From Lamellibrachia satsuma (Eukaryota; Annelida; Polychaeta; Sabellida; Siboglinidae), in NCBI GenBank assembly GCA_033239005.1, contig BSQZ01000034.1, positions 3,823,501 to 3,887,500 of the forward strand: DNA of 64,000 nucleotides. The letters are read 5' to 3'. The translations under genes were made by a program, and so were the position numbers. Positions 45,600 to 63,748 of the stretch are shown here, piece by piece (position 1 is the stretch's first letter; every line of letters begins with the position of its first letter). The notes below the pieces were generated by a model that searched no databases, was not told the DNA's origin, and saw only the letters and a program-made list of their open reading frames with translations.

Positions 45600-46490
45600 T
45601 ATCATTGTTCTAAAGAATAATTACGTAGATAAACGTTTAAAATTATGATACTAAAATATTTTGCAAAAATTCAGTAAAACATTGGCAGAACCTAAATGCA
45701 AAATAGATTATGCCGACGAGTTTGAGAGCATCTTTTAACGGAGCATACACGCATTCAACAATTCATTAATGCATCAATAAATTAATTGATTAGGCACGGT
45801 ATTGATACTGATATCACCAGTTTTTTTAAGCGTCCTATTTATTGTGTTTCTATTTTGTGACTCACTTGTTTGCAAATAAAGTTTATGAAATGCTTGATGG
45901 TAGCGTGTTTGATAAATAACTATTGCCTTTCTTCACTTTTCTAAAGGTTAATATAAAGGCCATATATGCATGATTATTTAACTTGTGATTACTTGAAGAG
46001 TATCACTGACAGCAGAGTATAATGTAAAACATGGCTTTATATTCTGCTACTGTAAATGATGTGTACAATGTTGCAAAATATGGGCTTACTAGCAACAATT
46101 AATTCATCGATAAATACAGCATGAACATGGTACAATGGTACAATGGTATCCAAATAAATACGAAAAATACAAGTTATACAGTTATTATTAGTTATGATAG
46201 AACTTAGGTTGTAAAGATATGCAATGAATTTGGGTTTAAATGAAGTGATATTTACTAGTGGTAGCAGATAACGCACTGCCCTGGTAGTGTGCACTACGCA
46301 TACAACACAGCATTACTGTTTCTTGACACATCCAACTCATTCTTGTAGCATAACATTATAATGCACACGCACGCACGCACGCACGCACGCACGCACACAA
46401 TCAACTTGCAATGTAATTGCAACCTGCAATGATGTTCTGTAGGGTGGCCTAGCTACCCCTTTTCAGAAACAACAACATTAACAAATGGCA
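45600..46490. other. Intergenic, no gene seen
   Basis: AT-rich; a (CGCA)n run lies at 46373-46396. Confidence 0.5.
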
Positions 46491-46494
46491 TGGT

Positions 46495-46755
46495 AAATAA
46501 TTCAACAAATGATGAGACAATGGAGATGGGTTGGCCACACACTTAGAAGAAGATATTGAAATAACATCACAGAAATAACACAAACCTGGGCCCTGAAGGT
46601 GCAAGAAAAACAGGCAGAAAGAAACCAACTAGGATGGAGTTCTTGGAGGATGGAGTTCTTGGAAGATGGCAGAGAATGCAGCTTGAGATCGCATAAAATG
46701 GCCGAAGTGACTGAGTGGCATTATACACCAACTAGGATGCGAAGATGATAAGTAA
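46495..46755 (+). mobile_element. LINE 3' end fragment (endonuclease/RT C-terminal tail type)
   Basis: RQWRWVGHTLRRRY ... NNITEI ... HYTPTRMRR follows the '-RW-GH-LR---' C-terminal motif common after the RT of several LINE clades; the frame is broken. It ends at the GT tract. Confidence 0.6.
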
Positions 46756-47240
<485 letters not shown>

Positions 47241-47699
47241 TGGCAACGAACCTCTTATGCACATAACAGTAGGATACTTTCAGAGTACATCAGTGTTTCT
47301 TGCCGAGAGAAATGTTTTGGGTCACACAGTATCACAAGTATTGAGGGGTAGCAGCTCTCCTCTTTGGTGATCTATGCCCAAGTATCATCCAGCCTTTGCC
47401 GTTCATATCGGCTGGTTTGTATCGCACAGTTCTGCATTTAAGTATTTATATAAAGCACGGGTCTTTTCAATTGGCGTGGTGGCAGCGGTAGGATCGCTAG
47501 TCAATGAATAGTAGCAGTAATAAAAGCTTCATTTCACGATGGTGACCATGTCACGTTTATCGCGTCATTTTCAATGGGCCACCAATCACATCCACTCTTA
47601 CATACACAGCTATATAACGAAGATAAAATATACACATCAAAACAATATAATAAACAAAGTAAAACATAAAGAAATACCTACGTAAAACGTGTCACTACA

Positions 47700-50600
47700 A
47701 TAAAAAACAATTATTATATCAATAAATATTTTATGTAAATAAATAAATAAATTATAATAAAACCATTCAGTAAAATCCATCAATTTACAATATATATGTA
47801 AATGTACGCTGCCCTACAGACAGGTTTTATTTTCTAACATGGATATTTGAGACAGTCGCGGGTGTAATAGTCGTGCACACTATTGTTTAGTATGAACATA
47901 TCTGTAAGGTAACCTGGGGTAAGCCCGTATATGATGTTATACATTACTATCGCAGTAAAATACCTTGTGCGAACATCGATCGGTAACCATCCTAGATTAC
48001 AAAATAATGTTACTGTTGAAACCTGTCATTTGTCTTTTACGTTTAGAATTATACGTTCAGACTGCTTCATAATTTTACGAACATTCATATGCAAAGATTG
48101 ACCGCAGCTGCCCTATATCATGCACCCGTAGTTAATTATCGGTTGCACCATCCCAGTAAAATACAACTTCCGTGCATGTAATGGTATTAATCGTTTCACC
48201 TGATTGAACAGAGACATTCGGCTACGCAGCTTAGAACATAAGTTTGTCACGTGTACAGTCCAACTAAGGTTGCTATCAACATGTAATTTAAGCAGCTTGT
48301 GCGTCTTAACTGGTGTTACAACACAATTGTTGTAAGATACATGCCTCCCTCTTCGTGTATTATTCGGGGCCGCACGCAATGGTCCAGGAGGCATTTCTCA
48401 TAACGAAAGATATTTGGATTGTCCGTCTTCTTTGCGCTCACCAGGTCGAGATTTATAACTGAAGTTGTACTCACTCGACCAATGAGTACATAGAGTACTA
48501 CAGAAGTGTAGTCAACGCATTGTTCTCCAGGTTCGAAGCGATTTTAATCATGTACATCAGACGGCTACGTACATAGTAGCAATATAATCACTCACGATGA
48601 ATTAGCACATCGCAGTTTTTGTCTGGTGCCTAGTAGCATGCATTCGGTCTTATCTGCGTTAAAAACCATGCAGTTAGCATCTATCCAATCCTATAATGGT
48701 TTTGAGTTTGTTATAATTGACCGGTTTATATCTGCAGCACATTTGCCGGTTGTGTACAGCGTCGAATCATCGGCATAAATATCAAAGCGTATGTCTGATA
48801 TTTCGAGAATTGAATCGTTCATGAATATGATGAAAAGTAAAGATCCAAGTATTAAACCTTGTGGCACACCTATCTTTACCGGAAGCGGGTCTGACAGCAC
48901 ACTGTCGTATTTCACGCATTGATAACGTTCGCCAAGGTAAGACCGGAACAAGGCCAGCTCTTTTTCACGGCAACCATTTAGGTCCAGTTTAAGTAAAATA
49001 AACTCATGGTCAACCAAGTCAAAAGCCTTTTTCAGGTCGACTAACACCATGCGCATAAGTTGCCTATGTCAATATTGTTCAGGAAATAGAAAATTATCTT
49101 AAGCAATACGCTATCACATGACCGATTCTCTCTAAAGCCGGTTTATTCGTCTAGTAGTAATTTATAATATGCCAGGTAGGCGTATAAATGGTTGTACATG
49201 TGCCGTTCTAGGACTTCCGATAGAATTGATAGGACAGTCTGCAATTCATGACGTCGTTCGAGTCTCCGCTTTTCTATAGTGGGACCACTCTGGCCTTCTT
49301 CCATGATTTTGGAAAACGCGCCGCGTCGATACTTGCATTGCACATGTTAACTATGTGTGGTGCAATGATTTCTGCGCTCAGATTGAGTAGTTTACAACTG
49401 ATGTCATCAAGTCCTGTTGCTTTTGTCGCTGACATTTTTCGCAGTTGGTTAAGAATAAATTCAGTCATCATATTCGGCAATTTAAAACACGCGTTTTCCG
49501 GTTTGCTACGTGAGATAAAGTTCCGTAATTTCGAATAATTCGGCACAGTAATCGTTGTAATATTGAACTTTGGTGCAATGCAAAGTTCGCAAAGTGTTCA
49601 TTGAATTTATCGGCCATCATGTACGCGTGTGGATGCAGCTGACTGTTAATTTGTCTCGGTTGAACCCCGCTGGTCGTAGCCATCGAAGGTTTTATGTTAT
49701 TCCATATCACGCGTGGATTTGGTATTTGTTGTTCGAGTGACTTGATGTAGAAGTCACGCTTCGCCTTTCGAATTTCATGATTAACATGGTTCTTGGCAGT
49801 CTTATGCATCGCTGATGCGCGAGGATCATTTGAGTGTTTTGTACGGTTGAACAAAGCGATCTCTGGCCATTATTAATCTAGCCAGTTCTGCGTTAAACCA
49901 ATGAGGATGGTTGATAGTCTTGACACGCCTTTCAACAATCAGGGCATGTTCATTCAGCATAGAAATGTACAACTGCTCGAATAGCTCCAGCTTTACGTAA
50001 AAAATATCGTCCGTCATGTTGATCAATGACCACGGGACATTGGTTAACTGCTATGTAAACCGGCGTTCGTCAAAGTTTTTAAAATCACGATAGCAGATGG
50101 TTTTGTGCATGTTCGTCTTGGCAAAAGAGCCGTTATATTTTCTAACAACGGCCACTGGGCAATGATCTGATAAGCCGATGGACGCCACAGCACTTTTGAA
50201 GGGTTATTTACGCACACGTGATCGAAACAAGAATTTGATTCTGGTCGTGTAACTTCGCATATCATTTAGTCCTAACATGACCAAGTCATTATATAACGCG
50301 TAGTTTGTGCCTTTCATCAAATCGATATTCACATCTCCCAGGACATAGACGTCAGATCCCAGACATAGTGAGTTTTCAGTATTCGAGACAATTTCTCGAT
50401 CTGTTCGTACCATAGTTTTAGGAGGTCTGTAAATAAAACACACAAGAAAAGACGTGCTTCTAGGTGGCATGATTTAAGTCCATAGTAATTCTAGGTCATC
50501 ACATGCGAGATCACAACGACGAACATAGTTCAACGCTGTCGACACGTACGCGAGCAGACCTCCTCCTCGCTTTCCGCTGCGATCGCGTCTTTCCGGCTGA

Positions 50601-51065
50601 TGGTAACCGTCAGTCTTAGATCTCACGTCAAGGTTTTCGACGCGAGGAACGTTTCTGATATGCCGAGAACATCTATTGGGTGGGGGTCCACCTGAAGAGT
50701 TCATTCATTTTATTTGATACGTGATTGGTGTTTCAGCTAGCTATTCGTATGCATTTTTCAGCTAACCCGAATCCCGTTGTTTTTCCAATCGTGACGGTTA
50801 AATGACGCCTTCTGTGGTATGCCAACAGTCAGTCGCTTGCTCACACCCAACGCAAGTCGGCATCTTGCAACGGATGTTTGTTGTACCTCAATCTTTGTTG
50901 GAGGCAACTCGTCCCCTTCTTCATGCTGTGTTTGGCTGAAGTGTTCTGATTTTTGCTGAATATATGCAAAGCACTGACTGGATGAATGTCAGTCGAGATC
51001 GTCTTGTACATAGCTGTATATAAAACTCTTGATTGCAGCTGTATATTTGGCTTGGTTGTCATCCA
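47700..51065 (-). mobile_element. LINE family B, APE endonuclease + RT, near full length, decayed
   Basis: Minus strand in order: 5' region 51065-50700; endonuclease pieces (KRGGGLLAYV, FLVCFIYRPPKT, YVLGDVNIDLMKG); a mid-region with NEHALIVERRVKTINHPHWF; RT fingers (SGPTIEKRRLERRHELQTVL); RT palm VLVDLKKAFDLVDHEFILLK, VPQGLILGSLLFIIFMNDS and FDIYADDSTLYT; thumb LHVDSNLSWTVHV, MVQPIINYG; then LGWLPIDVRTRYF near 47990. Frames shift many times. The 3' end near 47700 is A/AATA-rich. Confidence 0.88.
50654..51065 (-). other. LINE B 5' region, also present alone at 53714-54084
   Basis: Shares GATATGCCGAGAACATCTAT, GAGTTCATTCATTTTATTTG, TTGTTGGAGGCAACTCGTCC and TCTTGATTGCAGCTGTATAT with the insertion in LINE A; this copy has an extra ~40 bp near 50800-50845. 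Confidence 0.85.
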
Positions 51066-51069
51066 AGTG

Positions 51070-52540
51070 CTGGTGCAGGTCTACAAACACGTCTAGCCGA
51101 TCTTCCTTCAAGTTGCAATGATTAACGTGTAGTGACTGGAACCATCTACCACTCAGTGAACTGGTGCCAGTAACAATCATGTGAAGCAACTTCCTCGGAC
51201 TGACAGAATGGATAGACAAAAAGTAGGGAGGTGACACCGTACTTCATTATCACAGCAACTTGATGTTTGCATGGACGTCGGTTCTTCCATTTTCACACGT
51301 GCATGTGTGCATAGATGCATGATGACATGTGTGCATAGATGGATGTTGACACCATCGGTCAGCACTTGACTGCTTGGACAAAGGCACGACATGACGTGTG
51401 GCTCGGCAGGCGATTGTTCGCAACATCTACCAGCCTGCGGATGTGACAGTCCCCAAGGCGCGTCATCGTAGGCTCGGAGACGGAGAAAGATCTTGTCTTT
51501 GAGTACCCTCTTCCCAGCCTCGCTCTTTCTGGGAACTAGACGCGCGCTCCCAAATTTCGAAGAGCATTACATTTCATTACCAATTAATGTCAAGTTCCCG
51601 CATGTAAGCCCAGTAAATCTGAGCAAGTAATATTATTGTTTAAAACAGCATCTGAAAAATCAGCATTTCAACAAGTCGATCTATCAGGGGGGCTGACGTA
51701 TTCATAAGCCCTGGCGGCGACGATGGCGTGACAACACCACGATTATCTGCCCACCACGTGTTCTTTCAATCTTTGTTGACGGATCCCCTTTTTATACTCT
51801 GATGAAAGAAGACGCTATAAACAGGGAAAACAGCGCACTTGCGTACTACAACACTTCTGCTGCCTCTGTATATATTCTGCGACATAATGCTATTTACACT
51901 TTCGTAAGTTACACCGTTAGTAAGTTACATTATGTCGATACTTCTACCATATCGTATAGTTCCTAATAGAAGCGCACCATCTAATAGCATATTTTGTAAC
52001 ATAAGCATGTCAACAGGGCTGAAAGCCACTTTATATTGGTCCCTTACACTGCCAATAGTGCTCAATCTATGGCGCGGAGGCTGGGACGCTGCGGTCACAT
52101 AGAGCACAATCTTGTGAGGTTTTTGAGATGCGTTGCCTGTGTGCTATCACAGGTGTTACCAGGGTGGACACATTACAAAAACAACAAGAACACAGAGGAC
52201 AACTTCACCCATGAACCTATCACAGATGTCATAAGACATAGCAGACTCCGGCGGATTGATCCACTGGTGTATCTAGGATCTCGCAAAGGGGGAGGCCAAA
52301 GGGAAGGAAGCCTACAGTCACCTATGCCACCATGTAGCGGCGCAGCGGAAATATACGGGGGAAACTAAGCCAAAGGGGCATGGCCCAATGCTCCCCCCCA
52401 TATACGCCTCTGACTTAATTAGGGACGTTTTCTGTATGGAATTTAAGTTCCCCCTTTTCAGAAATAAAGCCACGCGCAAAAACATATATTTTCAGCAGCG
52501 AAGGCACGTTATCTTATCAAAGGACGACAATACTGCGTTG
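51070..52540. other. Intergenic, no recognised gene
   Basis: A 110-codon frame at 52036-52368 has no motif I know. GTGTGCATAGATG-CATGATGACAT is duplicated near 51300-51345. Confidence 0.4.
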
Positions 52541-52545
52541 TTGCT

Positions 52546-52610
52546 GGCGCCACCTCGCAGGCTCGTTTGAAATAAATTATGGTGTGTGTTTGTGCCCGCA
52601 AGGTGGCGCC
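52546..52610. promoter_or_regulatory. Divergent pair of CTCF-like motifs
   Basis: GGCGCCACCTCGCAGG (52546-52561, reverse) and CCCGCAAGGTGGCGCC (52595-52610, forward) fit the CTCF core CCGCNNGGNGGCGC on opposite strands, 33 bp apart. Confidence 0.4.
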
Positions 52611-53180
52611 ACGTTGACATCTTGGTTATTTATTTATATGAAACGATGATATCTTAAATTGTTGGCGAGACTGTCCATTTTAGCACGGCTCAATGAATCG
52701 CGTGGTAGTTGGCCAACGTGTCTAGAATGAAAAAACCACGAACCAACGCGCTGTCCAGTATCGTGCGTGCGTTCACCTTCAAGATTTTTTTTTGCCCATG
52801 CGAGCGTAATAGAAGACATAGTTAGCAAGTATATTAGCCTAAAGTGTTCTTTTAAAAACAAAAACAGCCTTATTCAAGGCTAACATAGCAAACTAATTAA
52901 ACTAAATTGTATGATGGCGCCGTGCAAACGGCAATTAAAGGCCACAAGGCACTTAATTTGTGGCAGTTGCAGTAACTTTGGAGGACTTCGTCAAGTCTGG
53001 GTGCGAGAACTCCTGGGCTGAGGTCCAGGCAGATATTTTTAGTTTTGAGTGTAGGTGATGTACGAAGATGAAGGAACTAGAGGTGGACTTGGAAGAGCTG
53101 AGGCTGCTCGTTGTGGCAATGGTGGGAAGGGAACAGGGGGGTTGTGCCAGTAGTTCCGGTGGGGAACAGTAGATGATAAA

Positions 53181-54440
53181 GTGGGGAAAGACACGATATA
53201 TGCTAGGGAGAGCTCGCTTCAGCCTGGGAGGAAGCTGAGTGTAGGGAAGGTGACAGGTCATAGGGAGACAGGACGTAAGGAGACGGGAAGGAAAGGAACG
53301 GGAGGGAAGACAACCGCATTGAAGGAGAGGGGAGTAGGGGAGACAGGAGGGAAGGAGAAGGGAGTGGGGGAGACGGGAGGGAAAACGACCGGAGTGAAGG
53401 AGAGGGGAGTGGGGAAGGCAAGAGCGAAGGAGAGGGAAGTGGGGGAGACAGGAGCGAAGGAGACAGGAGGGAAGGGGTCAGGACAGAATGTGATGGAAGG
53501 GATCGAAAAGAAAAGCTATACTGCAGCAGTGATAGAGGGGATGAGGAAGAGAGCGAGGGTGTTTGTGGGGGATTCGATAGTTAGGAAGACCGACAGAGTT
53601 TTAAACAAGGGAGATGATGTGGTGGTCTGCTGGCCTGGAGCCAAAATAGAGGCGATAACCGAGAGGGTAGAAAACATCGTAGATTCGGGTAAGGGTGGAT
53701 CTGTTTTAGTAAGGCACGTTTCTGATATGCCGAGAACATCTATTGGGCGGGGGTCCACCTGAAGAGTTCATTCATTTTATTTGATACGTGATTGGTGTTT
53801 CAGCTAGCTATTCGTATGCCTTTTTCAGCTAACCCGAATTCCGTTGTTTTTCCAATCGTGACGGTTGTATGCAAGTCGGCATCTTGCAACGTATGTTTGT
53901 TGTACCTCAATCTTTGTTGGAGGCAACTCGTCCCCTTCTTCAGGCTGTGTTTAGCTGAAGTGTTCTAATTCTCGCTGAATGTATGCAAAGCACTGATTCG
54001 ATGACTGTCAGTCGAGATCGTCTTGTACATAGCTCTATATAAACTCTTGATTGCAGCTGTATATTTGGTGGCTTGGTTGTAGGTTCGGGCAAGGGTGGAT
54101 CTGTTTTAGTACACGTAGGGACAAATAACGTAGAGAGGGAGGGTACAACTGCCATAGTTAGGAAATATAGACAGTTGGTCAGAACACTAAAACAGACGCG
54201 GGTTGAGCAAGTAATACTGTCAGGGATTTTACCAGTAATGGACAGGAGGTGTCACAAATATCGAAATTGTCTGGGATGGCATTTAACATGTTAGTCCAGA
54301 AGCTATGTATGGTAGAGGAAGTTGGATTTATGGATTTATGGGGAAGTTTTGTTGGGAGGGTTGATATGTACATGAAGGATGGGCTTCATCTAAGTGGAAA
54401 GGGGCAGCAGTATTCGCGGACGAACTTTCAGCAGCAGTAG
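53181..54440 (+). pseudogene. LINE A ORF1 with SGNH-hydrolase (esterase) domain, interrupted
   Basis: The GDSI nucleophile block (VFVGDSIVRKTDRVLNKGDD, about 53558), then after the insertion HVGTNNVERE (oxyanion block) and KDGLHLSGKGQQ (Asp-x-x-His block) give the SGNH order. Esterase ORF1 proteins are known from CR1-group LINEs, where the role may be in RNA/membrane association. A K/G/E-rich repeat of ~10 residues (GVGETGGKEK type, 53268-53480) precedes it. Confidence 0.85.
53684..54114 (-). mobile_element. 371-bp insertion (LINE B 5' region) with ~29-bp target duplication
   Basis: The ORF1 sequence TTCGGGTAAGGGTGGATCTG TTTTAGTA before the insertion (53685-53712) is repeated with one C/T change after it (54086-54113). 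Between them is the LINE B 5' region only. Joining the flanks restores the esterase reading order, so the event came after the LINE A insertion. Confidence 0.85.
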
Positions 54441-56504
54441 ATAGTGGCATGGGTACAATGACACATATTTTTGGTAGTAAACATTGTTTAAACTAGAAGT
54501 GCAGGGGAATTACCTAGAGGTGTCTCAAGCAGAACAAGAGGCCACTAGTACAGGCAAACCAATATCAAATCGTCCGAAAAACATCTCTGAAACAGGTTAT
54601 AGATGCGTATGTTTAAATTCAAGGAGCATAGTAAATAAGAAAAACGAATTAAACATTATGGTAGAAGATATTGACCTTCACATAATTGGCATAACTGAAT
54701 CATGGGCCAACATAGACACCACAGATGCTGAATTAGGACTGACAGGATACGTAATGTTTAGGAAAGATCGAATAGGAAGAAGGGGAGGGGGAGTTATTTT
54801 ATATGTTAAAGAATCTATCCAGTAGATAGTATCTACTTAGATTTTCAGAAAGCTTTAGACAAAGTGCCACATCAAAGATTACTACTTAAATTAAAAGCCC
54901 ATGGTAGCGGGGATAGCATAACTGACTGGATAGAACAATGGCTGACTGACAGAAGACAACGAGTTGTAGTAGATGGAGAAGTTTCAAATTGGAAATCGGT
55001 TTTGAGTGGGGTACCTGAAGGAACAGTATTAGGACCTATATTATTCTTAATATATATCAGTGACTTGGACGATAGTATAACACGTAACGTACTGAAATTT
55101 GCGGATGACGCTGTTTAGAAAGGTTAATTCTTATGGTGATAAACAACATTTACAAAACGATCTAGACAGATTAGTGAAATGGTCTGAGAAATGGCAGATG
55201 TTGTTCAATTTTGGGAAATGTAAATGTCTACATACAGGATATGGGAACTTTGATTTAAACTATAAAATGGGAGATACTGTTCTGGGTACTACTGTAAAAG
55301 AAAAGGACTTAGGAGTTACAATAAGCGCTGATATGAATGTTTCAGAGCAGTGTGGTATTGCAGCTTCAAAGGGGAATCAAATTCTTGGATTGATTAGAAG
55401 AAACATAACATACAAGGGAAAAAGTTAATTATACCTCTTTATAAAGCAATAGTTAGACCTCATTTAGAATACTGTGAACAAGCATGGAGACCATATCGTA
55501 AGAAGGATATAGATACCCTTGAACGCATACAAAGGAGAGAAACTAAAATGATTCCAGAACTGAAAGACCTTAGTTATAAAGAACGCCTGAAAGAATGTGG
55601 TTTAACAACTCTAGAGACAAGGAGGTTAAGAGGAGATCAGATTGAAATTTTTAAGATATTGAATGGGTCTGAAAATATTGATAGAAATATGTTTTTCTAA
55701 CTCAAGAAGGATAGCAGAACGAGAAGACATGAGGTAAAATTAGTAATGGATCAATGTAGATTGGACATCAAGAAGCACTCTTTCTCACAGAGGACAATAA
55801 ATGAATGGAACAAATTGTCTACAGATTGTGTAACTGCTAGCAGCGTGAATATGTTTAAAAAAAAGGTTGACACATATCTCAGGAGGGCGGGTTATAAGTA
55901 GATGAACATTGTTGGACTCTCGATAAACCAGTGGCTTTCTTGTCCACTTGCCATCTGGGCCTTTGGCTTGGATGGCAAATCTTGTTAAATCTTTTTAAAG
56001 TTGAGTGTCAATCGAAGGTCGGTTGGCTTGGTGGATTTTTTTTTTGCTACGTGTTGCCCGGCATAGAGTTGCACGTGCGTGATATGCATATAGTTTGTGC
56101 GTCCACCCACACCCGACAGCTTATGCCACTCTCGATAAACTAACAGGCGCTCAACAAACCCTTCGAATTCGCACACTGCGCGTCTATTGGGAACTATACG
56201 GTAAGTGTCACCTGGCTGTAGGAGTATAACATTTGGTACCTAGCCCCGATCAACCAGGCTCCTTGACGTGGCGCCACCGTTTGTCGCACACACCCATTAT
56301 GTCTGTGCACACACCTGAAATCTGACCTGGAATCAACGTGCACTTTCCATTGTAACGAATTTGACTGGCGTTCCTGAATTTCGTCGAGAATAGAGGCTGG
56401 CCTCAGTGGCGTGGTCTCGTTGTTACCCACTCCATTTTGTGTACGCATTCCAGGCGATGATGTGTGCGACAAACAGTGGTGCCACATCGCGGAGCCTGGA
56501 TAAT

Positions 56505-56507
<3 letters not shown>

Positions 56508-56572
<65 letters not shown>
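56508..56572. repeat. (CGCA)n microsatellite
   Basis: About 16 tetranucleotides; the R-A-C-V and A-R-T-H open frames are artefacts of it. Confidence 0.98.
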
Positions 56573-56939
56573 CACTATGCCTAGTTGTGCGTATTGCAGT
56601 CTACGTGGGTAGCCCGCTAGCTTGGTTGACAGAGGCAACTATACAAGAGGGAAAAGTGAGTTTTGTAAAAAAATTTACATCCCATGCAAAAACACATTTA
56701 CTTTAGTATTTACTCCAGTTTATTTAGTTATTGTTCCATTGTAATATCGCAACACGTCAACACTTGCTTCAGAACATTTGTTCGCGCATAGACAGCTATT
56801 TCTTATACAAACACATTTAATATCCAGCGCAGATTTTGGGAGACGCGCGCACTCGACTATTTGTTTACGTTGTTCGATACATTCTCACTTTGCGTCCACA
56901 CTCTCTACATTTATATATGACATTGTCTTCTTCTTTTCA

Positions 56940-57087
56940 GTACGGCGAGATAGGTGTACACAAATACTGTTACTGACTCTCCCGCCCATACAAACATCAA
57001 AGCCAAAACCTGGATCTGCACCTGAGTAACATTTCCAAACCTGGTTTTAAATTCTTCATCCGTCACAGAGAGTCAAGTTCTAGAGGC
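56940..57087 (+). other. Possible non-coding exon
   Basis: A strong acceptor (TCTTCTTCTTTTCAG) and a strong donor (GGCG/GTAAGTT) bracket 148 bp with stops in all frames. Could be a 5'UTR or lncRNA exon; no further support. Confidence 0.25.
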
Positions 57088-57447
57088 GGTAAGTTGCTAA
57101 TTCACTGGATAAAGCAAAATTCGATTTTCCAAGAGATAACAGTTGTAATGTTACGTTCTGGCTTTTGTAAAAACGTATCATGTGTGTGTTTACGAAACAC
57201 AGTTCAGTAGCTAATGTTCTATTTTAGCGAATCGTTCCGGATTTCGTAAAGAAAATAAGATGGAATATTGAAGAAAACCCTAATGACGCCAATATAAACC
57301 TCCCCCTGAAATGACGTCAACAGTTTGAAATAAAATACAAGAAGGGTTGTAGACAAACTGCAATGAACGATCTCGGCTCAGGCTACAGTCAAACGCAGGC
57401 TGCACGCCACTTCCGCTGATGTGTTTGATGCTTCCATGGGCAGTTCT

Positions 57448-62012
<4,565 letters not shown>

Positions 62013-62031
62013 CTAGCAAACACAGAACACT

Positions 62032-62426
<395 letters not shown>

Positions 62427-62429
62427 TAA

Positions 62430-63050
62430 ATCTAAAAATTCTACACATTATATAGAAATAGTATATGTCTATTTCAATTTTCTATATATTTGTATAGAAC
62501 TGTATAGAATTCTACAAAGCATAGTAGAATATGAAATATGATACAGAACACTATGGAAACTACACATTATATAGTTATTTCCGCAACAATCTTATAGAGT
62601 ATTATTCTATAACAAATCTGCAGAATATTCTGTACAAATTCTATAAAATAGTCTATACAAATCACATAGAATGTTTTCTGAATTCGAATATTCTAAACAA
62701 AGTATATAGATTGTTTTGCTAAAATCAGTAAGTGGGGATAACACTATACATGATCTTCAAGCTCGTTTGTGCAAATATGCTATTTACGTTTGGTAAAATC
62801 ATCATACAAACTATTAAATTATTTTCAACTGGGTCCAGTAGAAATTTGGCTACATAGTGAAACAGGGAAAGAAACACGGCTATGAGAAGGATGACGGATG
62901 TCGTCTGGATCAGAAAGACGACATCAAGAAAAATTCTTTCGAATATTTTTAACCAACGTTTGCACTGCACCGTTTTTTTTATTAAGCCGTCTGCGCATAT
63001 TTTAAGAGCATAGGCTAGTTTAGACGGGCGATTTGTGCGTCAATAGCCAT
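62430..63050. other. AT-rich stretch, likely PTCHD-like intron
   Basis: Repeated TATAGAA/ATTCTATA motifs at 62440-62710; no exon recognised. Confidence 0.4.
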
Positions 63051-63054
63051 CAGC

Positions 63055-63300
63055 ATCATAATGCTGCGTGAGTTCAATTACTCATACGCGCTCTAGTCAA
63101 ATCGCCCCATCTTCTTCCAGCAACCAGCGCCAGCACATTGTCCATGTTGATGTTTCGGACACGCAGGTCTCCCCGTATCAGTATGTTCTAGGGTCCTTCA
63201 TCATTAAGGGCTGTTGTCATTTGTGCTCGCTGTGGATCTTCTTTCATACGGAGGCAGTGTCCCATCCAGTGAGCCCCCAATAGTTGTTACCCGGAATGTC
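63055..63300 (-). mobile_element. LINE 3' fragment
   Basis: Minus strand reads GAHWMGHCLRMKEDPQRAQM, the '-W-GH-LRM--' motif found C-terminal to the RT in several LINE clades, same kind as 46.5 kb; then frame breaks. Confidence 0.5.
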
Positions 63301-63599
63301 ACGTTTTTGGTCATCAGTGTATAAACGCATCGCGGGATCACGGATGTGCAACTTGTACTTCAAGTTAGAAGGTATGAAAGAAATGGTTTTAGCAAAGAGT
63401 ACGTTAACCAACAGTAAAACTTGCTGATATCAAACAGAAACCACAACGCAAGTATCGGAACGCAAAAATCGCCTAACCTGACGTTTGAATAACTTCCAGC
63501 CCGATTGATCACAGCTACACGATTGGCCGTCGCACGGCAAACGATTCGCGCGAATTACGTGTTGTACTTCCGTCGAAAATGTCACGCGATTTCACCTTT

Positions 63600-63627
63600 A
63601 TGTTATGTTATGTTATGTTATGTTATG
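63600..63627 (+). repeat. (TTATG)n microsatellite
   Basis: Five perfect pentamers. Confidence 0.95.
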
Positions 63628-63680
63628 TCGTACACCAGAGGCGCCACGGGCTATTCCGGATAGCCTCTGCTGGTCGGTCA

Positions 63681-63731
63681 ACACCGTGTCGCATGATAAT
63701 ATGCAGCTAAATTATGTGTGCGTTTAGGCGT
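63681..63731 (+). repeat. Short interspersed motif shared with 18474-18535
   Basis: ACCGTGTCGCATGATA and CAGCTAAATTATGTGTG. Confidence 0.6.
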
Positions 63732-63748
63732 GCGCCAGTATTAGGCGA

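Larger units (their letters stand above)
52900..55990 (+). mobile_element. LINE family A (CR1-like), esterase ORF1 + internally deleted ORF2
   Basis: The longest family A copy. ORF1 (about 52950-54440) has a CGSC-NF start, a GA-rich repeated middle, then an SGNH esterase split by an insertion. ORF2 starts near 54484 with an APE endonuclease N-terminus (CLNSRSIVNKKNELNIMVED, IIGITESWAN, GRRGGGVILYVKESIQ), jumps near 54825 into RT palm (LDKVPHQRLLLKLKAHG, SGVPEGTVLGPILF, LKFADDAV) and runs to the 3' tail GATGGCAAATCTTGTTAAATC at 55990. Dead copy. Confidence 0.9.

Noticed and set aside
52036..52368. 110-codon plus-strand frame as a gene
   Set aside because: No recognisable motif; flanked by repeats, so not called.
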